DNA of 64,000 nt, taken from a virus. The notes under the pieces were generated by a model. It was given only the letters and a program-made list of their open reading frames with translations. It was not told where the DNA came from and did no database searches. Both the position numbers and the translations under genes were made by a program. The stretch covers positions 1 to 64,000 of IMG/VR virus record IMGVR_UViG_3300009509_000017; one strand, written 5' to 3'. This document shows, piece by piece, positions 7,749 through 17,005 of this stretch. The first letter of the stretch is position 1. Every line of letters starts with the position of its first letter.

Positions 7749-8313
7749 GTAGAAAATGCCTCTCCAAATCCTTGACCGTCATCTTGCCTTCTGCCAGGTC
7801 CTGCACGAACGACCTGCCACGCCTCAGTCCATCATCGTAGGCAGACGCCATCAGATCGCATGCGCATTCATAGACTTTCTGCAGTAACTTCAATGTGTGT
7901 TCGTCTCCACGCAGGATGTAGCGTGACTGGGAAATGCTATCTCTCACCGGCTCTTTCTTTGGGTAGCCGATTGCCCATGAGTGGCTTGTGCCCATGCGGT
8001 CATTGGGCACCCTGGATGCGCCGACAAGCTCTAGTAAGGCGTCACGAAACCTCTTCTTTGAGTCATTTTGGAGAGAGCCAGCCCGGTCTGCGGTGCCGGC
8101 AAAGTGGTACAGGTACCAGTACCAAGCAATGGGTGCCTCTATCATACCATCGGGCAGTGCGTCTCGCTTTTCCTCTGCCTGTGCCCATGCGTGACCACGT
8201 TTCCACTCACCCCGGCAATCGGCACAGATATAGTCCCAGTCGTAGGTATCGCTCTCTTTGCAGAGGACGCAGGGTTTTGCAGTTCTATGCCAGCGTTTTT
8301 TGGCCATGCTCAT
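7741..8313 (-). CDS. Zinc-ribbon protein, unknown
   Basis: A 190-residue protein with an N-terminal zinc ribbon (CVLC ... CADC, residues about 15-33), a Trp/Tyr-rich middle and a helical C-terminal half. It overlaps both neighbours by a few bases. The metal site suggests nucleic-acid or protein binding; no family recognised. Confidence 0.7.
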   Translation of the reverse strand: MSMAKKRWHRTAKPCVLCKESDTYDWDYICADCRGEWKRGHAWAQAEEKRDALPDGMIEAPIAWYWYLYHFAGTADRAGSLQNDSKKRFRDALLELVGASRVPNDRMGTSHSWAIGYPKKEPVRDSISQSRYILRGDEHTLKLLQKVYECACDLMASAYDDGLRRGRSFVQDLAEGKMTVKDLERHFLRD

Positions 8314-9467
8314 ACCTCTATCTGCGGGATATCGTCTTCGTGCACCAGGTTGTGCTTGCCCAGTATACGCAGGTAGGCCCGGTTGTCTTGAGCGGCAATA
8401 GCCCTCATCAACTGCTCGTCTATATCGGCCAGCGCAGGTATGTCTGGCCGACCACGCCGCAACATCTTGCAGGGGTACCCCATATGCTGTAGTTCCTTGA
8501 TGGCTAGCTTACCCTGCCCGATAGCGCAGATCGCAACAAAGGCTATGCCCAATTGCGTATCGGCGCCTGGATGGTTCCCACTCATAAACCATGGTTCAGC
8601 GTGAGACATCACAATGGCGATGCCGGCAGAGCGTATAGACTCCAGGGTCTCTTTCGGCGTCCGGTGGGTCTGCTGCCACTTGATGACATCACACTCAGCA
8701 CCACCCGCAAGCTCGTCAAGCATCTTCTTTCGAGCCATTCCAGCCTGCAGGGTGTGCTTGTCGATATCTCGTGCCAGTCCCTCTAGCCATTCTCTGATGT
8801 TCGGGTAGTTAATGATGTCTTGGCCAATTTCGATTGGCGTCTTAGATCCTGTCTCTTGCATATCATTCCACCTAACCCTTTTCAGCACGTGGGTAGTTAC
8901 ATCGCCATCAAGGTGAACAAGAAAGGCGCCGATGTCAAAGACGAGAGGTTCTAGCGGGTGCGACCATGATGGGAAAGCGGGATCTGTCAACCTGGTCGCC
9001 ACCAGGTAGCAGTGCTCACCCCTGACATGGATCTCGCCATACCCCGACTCTTCATGAATCCAGCACCTGCAATTCTCGTGACCGGCAGGGGGTCCAATAA
9101 TCTCGTACCTGCGCCTTTCCACAGGTCCAAGGTCCAGACCTTCCTCTTCCTCCAAGTCCAAATACTCACGGCGCTCGACAGGTGTACTGGCCGGTGCTCC
9201 CGCCCAGTGAGGCATTGGCGCCAGGTAGCCTTCTCTGTAACTACTGAGAAGCCTTTGCAGTAGCTGTTTCTCCATTTGCGCTACCATTGCCTTGGCTATT
9301 ACCTCTCTATCTTGCCTTGACATAGCGTTCTGTGGGAGTATGATTCGCACCGCACCTACCTCATCAGACATTCTTTTGAGCGTCCCTCTGGCCTGCTCTA
9401 ATAACGACTGCAGATTCTCTGGCACGTGTATGTGCATTCGGAACGTATAGTTCTGTTTCTCCGACAT
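8310..9467 (-). CDS. Unknown large early protein
   Basis: A 385-residue protein, the largest of this operon. The N-terminal 90 residues are helical; a Glu-rich linker (DLEEEEGLDLG) follows; the centre has Cys and His (NCRCW, EHCYLVATRL) and the C-terminal third is alpha/beta. It overlaps the upstream membrane-protein gene by 104 bp, the largest overlap here; the start has GGAG upstream. No enzyme motif is recognised. Confidence 0.65.
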   Translation of the reverse strand: MSEKQNYTFRMHIHVPENLQSLLEQARGTLKRMSDEVGAVRIILPQNAMSRQDREVIAKAMVAQMEKQLLQRLLSSYREGYLAPMPHWAGAPASTPVERREYLDLEEEEGLDLGPVERRRYEIIGPPAGHENCRCWIHEESGYGEIHVRGEHCYLVATRLTDPAFPSWSHPLEPLVFDIGAFLVHLDGDVTTHVLKRVRWNDMQETGSKTPIEIGQDIINYPNIREWLEGLARDIDKHTLQAGMARKKMLDELAGGAECDVIKWQQTHRTPKETLESIRSAGIAIVMSHAEPWFMSGNHPGADTQLGIAFVAICAIGQGKLAIKELQHMGYPCKMLRRGRPDIPALADIDEQLMRAIAAQDNRAYLRILGKHNLVHEDDIPQIEV

Positions 9468-9846
9468 AGAAACGATCTCCGTGACCCAGGCAGTATGCCT
9501 GGCTGGCTCTCAATTCTGCTTCATAGCGCCTTTGGTTGCGGTGATCCACATACAGAAACACCCCAACCACCATGGCAGCCACGATCAGCATCGCTATCAT
9601 TGGCACCACAAAGCCAGACATGGCTGTGGCCACCATCCCGATCTGTGCAGACCTGGCGTCCACCAGGTTGGCCTGGGCATTCACCTGAGCCGCATGCGCC
9701 CACGCCTGCTCTGCAGCGGCGGCCTTATAATCCGCAGCCTTGTCCAAAACCAGGCCGGCGCAGATGGCAAGCAGCGCCACGGCAGCCAGGACCCCTACCA
9801 GCACCAACAGGCCAGAACCCTGCCCACCATACGGTTGTTCATCCAT
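9364..9846 (-). CDS. Two-pass membrane protein
   Basis: A 160-residue protein with membrane segments at about 12-32 and 75-100, joined by an Ala/Gln-rich helix of about 40 residues, and a soluble tail. ATG follows AGGGGGTAGAGC. The topology (two segments, helical hairpin) could suit a membrane-remodelling or holin-like role, but the late-type lysis genes are elsewhere, so the role is open. Confidence 0.65.
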   Translation of the reverse strand: MDEQPYGGQGSGLLVLVGVLAAVALLAICAGLVLDKAADYKAAAAEQAWAHAAQVNAQANLVDARSAQIGMVATAMSGFVVPMIAMLIVAAMVVGVFLYVDHRNQRRYEAELRASQAYCLGHGDRFYVGETELYVPNAHTRARESAVVIRAGQRDAQKNV

Positions 9847-9856
9847 GCTCTACCCC

Positions 9857-10621
9857 CTATGAGATATTCTTGTAGATCTCTTCTGGATCTTTGTCGTAAC
9901 TCCACCCGGTATTCACTAACGGGGTACCCTTGGTATCGTAAGCATTCCACCTGGCCCACCCGGCATCTATCAGCGTGTTACGATAGTTCTGGTAGCGCTT
10001 GCGCCCAAGTATTGGTTCCCATACACGGCTAGCTGTGCCAATCTTTGGATCGCCAGATACCCTGACGAACCAGGCCATTGTCTGCTCATCTGGCCTGAAT
10101 GGGTAGTCAACGGCTATCTGGCCTGCCTCTGGCACATGCTCTGGATCTTCTTCTTCCTCATCGTCCAGGTCCCCATCGTTGGCCAGGGCTGCAGCAATCT
10201 TCCCGGCGATGTCACGACTGGTTGGCTGATCTCGCCTGCCCTTGATGATCGGCCTATCACCGATATCACCACTCCTGTCCAGATCCCGCCCAAGTTTATT
10301 CTCTAGCGCCATCCACAGCAGGCGCCACACGGCAGCGCTCGTGGCAAGATAGGCTACGATCACGGTGATCAAAAAGTACACGAGCCAGAGCGTCCAGAGA
10401 GAGGTCTTCGGATCGCCAAGCTGATTGAAGAGGACAATGCCGAGGGTAGCTACAACCAACCCCCACGTGATGGAGTGTGCTACTGGCACCACATAGTCAG
10501 ACACAAAGCCAGGCGGCCTGGTAGGCGTGCGCAAGGTCTGCTGTGGTACAGCACCACGCTCCATCAACGCCTGCTGATAAGTGCGCAGAACATCAAGCTG
10601 ACGGTCCTTTTTGCGGAACAT
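9857..10621 (-). CDS. Membrane-anchored protein with C-terminal winged-helix-like domain
   Basis: A 254-residue protein: cytoplasmic N terminus, two or three membrane segments (about 45-105), an acidic linker (DLDDEEEEDPEHVP), then a C-terminal domain with IGTASRVWEPILGRKRYQNY, which reads as a winged-helix or HTH unit. It is the second protein of this operon with membrane segments and a C-terminal DNA-binding-like domain. It could link DNA or a regulator to the membrane. Confidence 0.65.
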   Translation of the reverse strand: MFRKKDRQLDVLRTYQQALMERGAVPQQTLRTPTRPPGFVSDYVVPVAHSITWGLVVATLGIVLFNQLGDPKTSLWTLWLVYFLITVIVAYLATSAAVWRLLWMALENKLGRDLDRSGDIGDRPIIKGRRDQPTSRDIAGKIAAALANDGDLDDEEEEDPEHVPEAGQIAVDYPFRPDEQTMAWFVRVSGDPKIGTASRVWEPILGRKRYQNYRNTLIDAGWARWNAYDTKGTPLVNTGWSYDKDPEEIYKNIS

Positions 10622-10625
10622 CGGT

Positions 10626-11039
10626 CTACCTCAACAACGAGTTCATCGTATCCACCCACGTGCGCACATCGGACATACTGCGCACAGGAACGTAGATAGC
10701 AATGTTTCTCCCGTAATGACTGATCAGACCAGGGGTTGGCCTGGTCGCCACAAACAGGTAGATGTCCGTGGCGTTTCTGCGTAAGGTGGTCTGCGACCAG
10801 ATCGTTGGCACCCGAGGCATCACAGCCTCAGTGCTGGCAAAGGCATTCCTGGCCTTGATGGCCCACGTGAGCTTGACCCTCATTTCTGCGTCCGATGTCA
10901 ACCCCCCACATGGCCAGAGCAGCAAAACGGGCTGTTCGTGCCGTGCAATCACATATACCTTGTCAGGCTCAGACATCGTCAGATCCGTCACCTGCGCCCG
11001 CACATGCGAGGCCGGAACAACGGTAACCGTTTCTATCAT
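10626..11039 (-). CDS. First gene of the leftward operon, unknown
   Basis: A 137-residue alpha/beta protein, first to be translated from the consensus promoter at 11073-11101, with AAGGGGGG upstream of its ATG. As the promoter-proximal gene it is probably made early and in quantity. No family recognised. Confidence 0.7.
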   Translation of the reverse strand: MIETVTVVPASHVRAQVTDLTMSEPDKVYVIARHEQPVLLLWPCGGLTSDAEMRVKLTWAIKARNAFASTEAVMPRVPTIWSQTTLRRNATDIYLFVATRPTPGLISHYGRNIAIYVPVRSMSDVRTWVDTMNSLLR

Positions 11040-11072
11040 CTACATAGTACCCCCCTTCCATAGAATGTGCCA

Positions 11073-11101
11073 ATTATACCATATGCGTTGTACCATGTCA
11101 A
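11073..11101 (-). promoter_or_regulatory. Perfect sigma-70 promoter, leftward operon
   Basis: On the minus strand TTGACA (11101-11096) and TATAAT (11078-11073) are separated by exactly 17 bp: both hexamers are full consensus. It drives the genes from 11039 down to 616. A TTGCGCAA palindrome (11103-11110) abuts the -35 box and may be an operator shared with the divergent promoter. Confidence 0.9.
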
Positions 11102-11128
11102 ATTGCGCAACCCCAAGTTTTCTGGCAC

Positions 11129-11157
11129 TTGACAGACTATCGACTTTAGGTTAAAAT
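11129..11157 (+). promoter_or_regulatory. Sigma-70 promoter, late rightward operon
   Basis: TTGACA (11129-11134), 17-bp spacer, TAAAAT (11152-11157), upstream of the terminase genes. Its spacer and downstream leader (CTAATGAGGGGATTAGC) resemble those of the promoter at 23672, suggesting a shared late promoter type. Confidence 0.85.
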
Positions 11158-11175
11158 CCTAATGAGGGGATTAGC

Positions 11176-11925
11176 ATGGCCGATATCAAGTTAGACAAGG
11201 ACGGCACCAGGCTGCCTATCAGGCAGTGGACACCGTCAAAGTGGACCGTTATGGGACGGTCACAGCCTACGGTGGACCCCCTGCAGCTACCGTACTCCTG
11301 GGTTACAGAAGAGGTCTCCCTGGCGCTAGACCGTATTGTCATTGGGGATCTGACCAAGCGCAGGCGTACCATCATGATGATGGCTGACGCTGTTGCATCT
11401 GGCAATCGAGACATTGGCGACGTCATAGCTGACGAGACGACCGTGGGCCACTCAGTGTGGTACCAGGACATGAAGAGTGATCCAATCGTAGAGGAAGTCT
11501 ACGCATTGGCACTCAGTGTTGCCAGGCACTGGTACGATCAACTTGAGGGTCACAGGATGCTCAAGCGGGCCAGCGTGGTCGAGCAGGCCAGGGACAACCT
11601 GGTAGACCTAACTGGAATGGCCATTGACGTCATGGCCGACATGCTAGGCGATCCAGAAACCCCTGCCACTGTTAGGCGCCAGTTGATCGTGGACATTCTG
11701 GACCGTGCCGACGAGGAAACTGGTGTCAAGTCCACCCATGTGGTGCGATCCTCAAAAGAGCCAAGCATGAAGGAACTTGGCCTGCTGCGCAGGTCGCGGC
11801 CAGATCGGACCCTGGCTACCGGAGAGCCTAGCCCGAGGCTGGTTATATCTGGAGAGGAAGAGCCTGTGGAAGAGGAAGACTACATAGATGCAGAGGTAGG
11901 CACGGATGGAACAGTGGGAGATTGA
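11176..11925 (+). CDS. Putative terminase small subunit
   Basis: A 249-residue protein placed directly before the large terminase, whose start it overlaps by 20 bp. By position and length it is the likely DNA-recognition subunit of the packaging motor. The centre is helical (residues about 50-170) with a possible DNA-binding helix near KRRRTIMMMADAVASGNRD; the C-terminal 40 residues are acidic. ATG follows GAGGGG. No sequence signature of a named small-terminase family was recognised, so the call rests on context. Confidence 0.6.
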   Translation: MADIKLDKDGTRLPIRQWTPSKWTVMGRSQPTVDPLQLPYSWVTEEVSLALDRIVIGDLTKRRRTIMMMADAVASGNRDIGDVIADETTVGHSVWYQDMKSDPIVEEVYALALSVARHWYDQLEGHRMLKRASVVEQARDNLVDLTGMAIDVMADMLGDPETPATVRRQLIVDILDRADEETGVKSTHVVRSSKEPSMKELGLLRRSRPDRTLATGEPSPRLVISGEEEPVEEEDYIDAEVGTDGTVGD

Positions 11926-13669
11926 TCTGCTCGATCTACACCTGCATATGTGGTACGACGATGCCGGCGTTGAGCAGGTCTATGCCCAGGACATATCGGC
12001 CAGGCAGATGGCAGCGCAGATGGCCGTTCAGGACGCTGCCTTTTTCCTCAAGTATTATCTGCCGCACTACTTTAGTGATGAGTGGGCACTGTGTCACTGG
12101 GACCTGGTAGACGAGGTCCAGCAAGCCGTCACGAACAACTACCCTGATCGTCTCGCTCAGAGCCTGCCACGTGGTTTTGGTAAGTCCACCATTGTCTGTG
12201 TTGGGTTTACGCTTTGGTGCCTGGTTGGCAGGGACCCGTTCGGCGTGATGGGTAAGGATCGTACACCGACAAAGGGTTACATCATTCTTACCAAGGACTC
12301 TTTTGACCAGGCCAAGCTGGAGTTGCAATCTCTCAAGGAAGAGATCGAGCACAACGAGAAGCTGCAGGCTGACTGGGGTGACTTTGTCGGCCAGCCGTGG
12401 GGTGCCGCAGAGATCGTCACGAGCAACAACGTGCGTATCGAGGCATTGGGCACTGGCCAGAAGATCCGTGGTCGCCGCCATGGGCACATGCGCCCGCAAC
12501 TGATCGTCTTGGACGACCTGGAGAACGACAGCATGGTGCGCTCTCCCACTCAGCGGCAGAAAGCCAAAGAGTGGGTGACCAGGGCTGTCGAAAAGGCCGG
12601 CGATCCAAAATCGTGCGACTACGTCTACATCGGTACCCACCTGCACTATGACTGCATCCAGGCGTGGATGGTAAAGCGGCCTGGCGTGCGTGCCAGGGTT
12701 TACCGTGCCCTGTTGTCGCATGCTGATAGGCAGGATCTGTGGGACGAATGGCGTACCAAGCTCTTTGACCTTTTTGACCAAAATCGAGAGACCACAGCCA
12801 GGAACTTTTACCACGAGCATAAAGAGGAAATGCTGGAGGGCACCGAGGTATCTTGGCCACAGCGCTTTGACTATTACACCCTACAGTTGATGCTGGCCGG
12901 AGAGCAGGCCGACGCACAGGGCAGGCGTATACGGTCGTTTTCTGCAGAAATGCAGAATGAGCCTGTAGATGAGGATGACAGGCTCTTCAAACAGTTCCAC
13001 TGGTTTCACTATGAACGAGAGCGCAACTACACCTACCTGGTACCGAGTGACAGTGGCCATCGAGTGAACCTGGCTCAATGCCGCCTGTATGGCGCCTGTG
13101 ACCCGTCGCTGGGCGAGACACATCAAGGTGCATACACGGCATTGATAGACCTTCTCGTGGCACCCAACAACATGATGTTCGTGGTACACGCCCACATCGA
13201 GCGCCTGCATCCAGATAGGGTGATCGATTACATGGGCATGCGTATACGTTACTGGCTAGAGCGTGGTAAGCAATACAACGGCTATGCTGTCGAGACCGTG
13301 CAGTTCCAGAAGCTATTTGCCTCTCGTGCCGGCCAGGATCTACTCTCATCTGGATTCAGGTTGCCTATAGTTGAGGTTAGGTCTACTGCGAACAAGCAGG
13401 CCAGGATCGACTCGCTTCAACCAGACCTAACCAATGGCTACCTACGACTGTTCAAAGAGCCATCGGCGGCAGTACCAATCGAGCAATCATTGCTTTACGA
13501 TCAACTATGGCAGTATCCAATGGGCGACTTTGTGGATGGGCCAGATGCGCTCGAAATGGTCAGAACCCTGGCTGCACCCGGTGGTGTACCACGGACAGTG
13601 GAAGCTCCCCGGGCGGAGATGGTTACCAGTAGTGGGGCACATGTCGGCAAAGATCCATTTGCGTTTTAG
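11906..13669 (+). CDS. terL: Terminase large subunit
   Basis: A 587-residue packaging ATPase-nuclease that pumps DNA into the procapsid and cuts it. Visible motifs: Walker A-like LPRGFGKST (87-95), Walker B VLDD (201-204) followed by E206 as likely catalytic residue, and a C-terminal RNase H-like nuclease starting at CDPSLGE (D399) with further acidic residues. Length is normal for the family. It partners with the protein encoded just upstream and docks on the portal encoded 10 bp downstream. Confidence 0.93.
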   Translation: MEQWEIDLLDLHLHMWYDDAGVEQVYAQDISARQMAAQMAVQDAAFFLKYYLPHYFSDEWALCHWDLVDEVQQAVTNNYPDRLAQSLPRGFGKSTIVCVGFTLWCLVGRDPFGVMGKDRTPTKGYIILTKDSFDQAKLELQSLKEEIEHNEKLQADWGDFVGQPWGAAEIVTSNNVRIEALGTGQKIRGRRHGHMRPQLIVLDDLENDSMVRSPTQRQKAKEWVTRAVEKAGDPKSCDYVYIGTHLHYDCIQAWMVKRPGVRARVYRALLSHADRQDLWDEWRTKLFDLFDQNRETTARNFYHEHKEEMLEGTEVSWPQRFDYYTLQLMLAGEQADAQGRRIRSFSAEMQNEPVDEDDRLFKQFHWFHYERERNYTYLVPSDSGHRVNLAQCRLYGACDPSLGETHQGAYTALIDLLVAPNNMMFVVHAHIERLHPDRVIDYMGMRIRYWLERGKQYNGYAVETVQFQKLFASRAGQDLLSSGFRLPIVEVRSTANKQARIDSLQPDLTNGYLRLFKEPSAAVPIEQSLLYDQLWQYPMGDFVDGPDALEMVRTLAAPGGVPRTVEAPRAEMVTSSGAHVGKDPFAF

Positions 13670-13679
13670 GGGATAGAGT

Positions 13680-15806
13680 ATGTCAGACGAGCAGGTACCA
13701 CAGAGAGAGCCAATACCGCAGAAGATAGAGCACCCGAGTAGCAACGTCTTTATTGAGCGTGGCTGGTCCGGCCTAAACTTCATGAGCGGCATGATTATGG
13801 AAGAGCCGCTGCAGGAACTGCGTGGACAGCAGGGTGCAGAAGAGTTCGACACGATGCGTCGTACAGACTCTACTGTCAGTGGTGTCCTCATGGCCTTGAC
13901 GTTACCGATCCGTGAGGCTCAGTGGCGAGTCAACCCGGTCAGCGATCTAGCGACAGATCGTGAGGCTGCAGAGTTTGTGGAGTCATGCCTGCACGACATG
14001 TCTACGTCGCTGGATGACGTGCTCACCGAGGCCACCACGATGTTTGCCTTTGGTTGGTCGCTGATGGAATGGGTGTTAAAGCGACGGCTAGGCCGGCGTC
14101 CAGGCCGGAACCTACCTGAGTCTGCCCACAACGATGGCAGAATCGGGTTCAGGAAGATTGCATTACGCAAGCAGACGTCCCTATGGGAATGGGACATGAC
14201 AGAGGATGGTGGGATCAACGGGATGTGGCAAGAGCGCTTGGGCAGAGCGCCTGCATTCATTCCCCTGGAGAAATCGTTACTGTTCAGGACCACCAAAGAG
14301 GGGAACAACCCCGAGGGGTTCAGTGTATTACGCCCTGCTTACAGGGACTGGCGTTACAAGGTCGAGATTGAGCGCATAGAGGCTATTGGCCTGCAGCGTG
14401 CGCTGATGGGCACGCCAGTCGTCAACCTTGGCCAGGGTGCCACCACAAACACTGCGGACCCGATCAATAGCCACGAGAAGCGTGCCAGGCAGATTCTGTC
14501 GAGCATTCACAAGAATGACACAACGGGAGTTATTGAGGAAGGCGAGATTCTGACATTCAGGTTCGAGACACCAAAGATGACAGGTGTCACCGCAGACTCT
14601 GATCGGGTCATCCAGCGCAAGGATGAGGCTATAGCCCGGGCTGCGCTGGCGTCCTGGTTACTCCTGGGGACCAGGGAGAAAGGCAGTTATGCCCTGGCCC
14701 GCGAGTTGGGTGACATGTTTTTCATTGCTGTCACTGGCTTTCTCCAGACGATCAGCCAGGTCTTCACCAGGTGGGCAGTGCCTACGCTCTTCATGTACAA
14801 CCCGTTCCCGGGCATCACCGGGTATCCAGAGATCACCACGTCGATCAATCGCCGGGTGGACCTGGAGACCATATCTAAGGTCGTGAATGAACTGGCGGGC
14901 AGCCAGGTCATCACGGTGGATCTGGCACTTGAGCAGTACATTCGAGAGCTTGCCGGGCTACCACGCAGGGCTGTGGATATCACACCCGAGGGTGAGCCGG
15001 TTACGCCAGCACCAGCAGAAGAGGGTGAGGACGTGGTTGCCGGCCCGGGCATCCCTGAGCAGGAACAGGACGCCAGGACGCAGATAGAGCAGTTCGGCAG
15101 GCGCACCCTACTGGATCGATACAAGGCGGCTACCGATGCTTACAAGCAAGCGCTCACCGATCAGTACGAGTACTGGCTAGATGAAACGTCCGCCGAGTTC
15201 GCAGCCGTGGCGCCAGAGGACATTGGCGCCTGGTACGACAAGGAATGGCCAGAGAGGGTTGTGGCGTTGTCCCTGCTATTGAAAAAGCTGGCCTGGGAAT
15301 GGCTGCCACGTGGCTATGAACTTGGTTTCAAAAGTTCAGCGATTCCTCCTGAGCAGCGCAGAGAAATCGACTACGAGCTTGCGGCGAACGACGAGTGGAT
15401 GGACACCCACCTGGGTGTGGCAATCGAGCACAGGGTGAACCTGGCAGAGCTTGCCGAGCTATCCTTTGTGGCCGACAAGCTGGAAAAGCGAGACGCCTTT
15501 AGGGGACTACTGATCGGCAAGCGTGGGCACGTTGGCCAGTATGCTGGTGCATTCTGGCGGGCTATATGGGTGGGTGCTACAGCCTACCTCTTGCTAGGTG
15601 GCGACGTGCACAAGATCCGGTGGGTGACTGACCCATTGGCCAAACATTGTAAGGACTGCAATCTGTTTGGTGACATCACCTACGAAAACATGCGGACGCT
15701 GATGAGGCATACAGGCGGGATCTTGCCTGGCACTGGAACAGAGTGTGATGGGAACTGTAGGTGTCACTTACAAAAAGATGACAGCGGGACCCTTATTGTG
15801 GTATAA
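13680..15806 (+). CDS. Portal protein fused to Mu F-like minor head domain
   Basis: A 708-residue protein. Residues about 30-450 read as a DUF935/Mu gp29-type portal, which forms the dodecameric DNA channel. A Pro/Glu-rich linker (about 440-470) leads to a C-terminal region ending HCKDC ... CDGNCRCHL, the Cys-containing end typical of Mu F-like (MuF) minor head proteins. In most phages these are two genes, so this is a fusion. Strong purine-rich leader (GGGGATAG) precedes the ATG. Confidence 0.87.
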   Translation: MSDEQVPQREPIPQKIEHPSSNVFIERGWSGLNFMSGMIMEEPLQELRGQQGAEEFDTMRRTDSTVSGVLMALTLPIREAQWRVNPVSDLATDREAAEFVESCLHDMSTSLDDVLTEATTMFAFGWSLMEWVLKRRLGRRPGRNLPESAHNDGRIGFRKIALRKQTSLWEWDMTEDGGINGMWQERLGRAPAFIPLEKSLLFRTTKEGNNPEGFSVLRPAYRDWRYKVEIERIEAIGLQRALMGTPVVNLGQGATTNTADPINSHEKRARQILSSIHKNDTTGVIEEGEILTFRFETPKMTGVTADSDRVIQRKDEAIARAALASWLLLGTREKGSYALARELGDMFFIAVTGFLQTISQVFTRWAVPTLFMYNPFPGITGYPEITTSINRRVDLETISKVVNELAGSQVITVDLALEQYIRELAGLPRRAVDITPEGEPVTPAPAEEGEDVVAGPGIPEQEQDARTQIEQFGRRTLLDRYKAATDAYKQALTDQYEYWLDETSAEFAAVAPEDIGAWYDKEWPERVVALSLLLKKLAWEWLPRGYELGFKSSAIPPEQRREIDYELAANDEWMDTHLGVAIEHRVNLAELAELSFVADKLEKRDAFRGLLIGKRGHVGQYAGAFWRAIWVGATAYLLLGGDVHKIRWVTDPLAKHCKDCNLFGDITYENMRTLMRHTGGILPGTGTECDGNCRCHLQKDDSGTLIVV

Positions 15807-15807
15807 T
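15778..15807 (+). promoter_or_regulatory. Probable internal promoter
   Basis: ATGACA (15778-15783), 18-bp spacer, TATAAT (15802-15807), overlapping the portal stop codon. It could give extra transcription of the cassette that follows. Confidence 0.6.
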
Positions 15808-15833
15808 AGGGCATCACATTTAGGAGGCTTGAA

Positions 15834-16076
15834 ATGGCAAACGTAGCGCACCAGGTGGCGGACAAAGCAGAAGCTCTGCAGAGGCTTGAGGCTGCAGCCG
15901 GGCAGTCCTCATGGGAAAACATGGTCGAGTCTCACCCTGACATAGCCACAGCTATCGAGAACGCTGTGGCGGCTGGCGCAAGTTCGGATGACGTGTACCG
16001 CACGTTGCGATCTAACCACGATCCCGATTTCTGCCGGTGGTGTAGGACTGTGGCCAGGTTCTTGGAAACTCAATGA
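15834..16076 (+). CDS. Unknown small protein
   Basis: An 80-residue helical protein with FCRWCRTVARFLE near its C terminus; the CxxC may bind metal or form a disulfide. It follows a good AGGAGG ribosome site and lies between portal and the fibre-like cassette. Function unknown. Confidence 0.7.
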   Translation: MANVAHQVADKAEALQRLEAAAGQSSWENMVESHPDIATAIENAVAAGASSDDVYRTLRSNHDPDFCRWCRTVARFLETQ

Positions 16077-16088
16077 TGAGGGAGTCCA

Positions 16089-16337
16089 TTGCAAGATTGG
16101 TACAATTCATTAGTCGCCAGGGTCAGCGCCTTGCCAGAGCCGCTGAAAGCCTTTGGTATGCAACAGTGCGTGGATGCGTGGCAAACTTACGAGCAGTCAG
16201 GAGACTGGCGCATACCACATCAGTTAGAGGAAGAGGTTGTGAGTTTGGAGTTCGGACTATCACAGATGCAGGCAATGTCACCTGGACGGTTTCAGGAGGA
16301 ACTGGGCCGGGCCACTTTGTATTTGCAGATATTGTGA
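16089..16337 (+). CDS. Unknown small protein, TTG start
   Basis: An 82-residue protein starting with TTG after GAGGGAG. The codons look typical of this phage, whereas the competing frame 16073-16384 gives an odd Arg-rich composition in its first half. Predicted helical; function unknown. Confidence 0.6.
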   Translation: MQDWYNSLVARVSALPEPLKAFGMQQCVDAWQTYEQSGDWRIPHQLEEEVVSLEFGLSQMQAMSPGRFQEELGRATLYLQIL

Positions 16338-16409
16338 AGGACGAGCCACCAATATCCATAGCCAGGGTGTGGCTTGACGAGTAGTTAGACTAGCACTGAG
16401 GGGGTTAGC

Positions 16410-16877
16410 ATGGCTGCAGGTTTCACGAACAAGGGTCTGTTCACTGTATTGGGTTGGGCAGTGCGTGCCGACGCGATGCCTACCTATCTCTACGTTGCGC
16501 TGTGGACAAGCGCAACGGCACCGGATGCCGACACAAATACGATGTCGGACGGCACACAGATCGCCACTGGCAACGGGTACGCTGATGGTGGGTACCAGTT
16601 GACTCCCGGCGCCACTGATTTTGATGTGCACACCGAAGACGACACCAACGACTACGCTTTTGTGCAGATCAAGGACGTGGTGTGGACGGCATCGGGCGGG
16701 CCTATCCCATCATCGGGTGGTGGTGCACGGTATGCAGTGCTCACCGATGACAACGCTACAGTGGCCAACCGTCTCGTCATCTTCTACTGGGATCTGACGA
16801 GTGACCGTAGCGTGTCGGATGGGCAGGCGCTGACATTGCAGAACCTGGAAATGCAGTTGCGGCAGGCCGCTCCGTAG
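16410..16877 (+). CDS. Putative virion surface or fibre-associated protein
   Basis: A 155-residue beta-rich protein starting MAAGFTNKGLF, with short loops rich in Gly, Ser, Asp and Thr. N-terminal TNKGLFTVLGWA followed by LYVALWTS is seen in small phage structural proteins that open similarly. The leader GAGGGGGTTAGCATG is of the late type. No exact role can be given. Confidence 0.55.
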   Translation: MAAGFTNKGLFTVLGWAVRADAMPTYLYVALWTSATAPDADTNTMSDGTQIATGNGYADGGYQLTPGATDFDVHTEDDTNDYAFVQIKDVVWTASGGPIPSSGGGARYAVLTDDNATVANRLVIFYWDLTSDRSVSDGQALTLQNLEMQLRQAAP

Positions 16878-17005
16878 CCAGGCGGAGTGGGCCAGTCTCT
16901 TCTCCTTGCGGGCGGGATCGTGCAGTAGCGAACCTGGGTCCACCCAGTGGGTGCGGGCACCCTAGCGCTGCACGGTTCCGCCGAGGGAGGGAGGTAAGGA
17001 TCGGT

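Noticed and set aside
11936-12820. 294-residue minus-strand frame inside the terminase gene
   Set aside because: It lies fully opposite a gene with clear terminase motifs and shows no motif or ribosome site.
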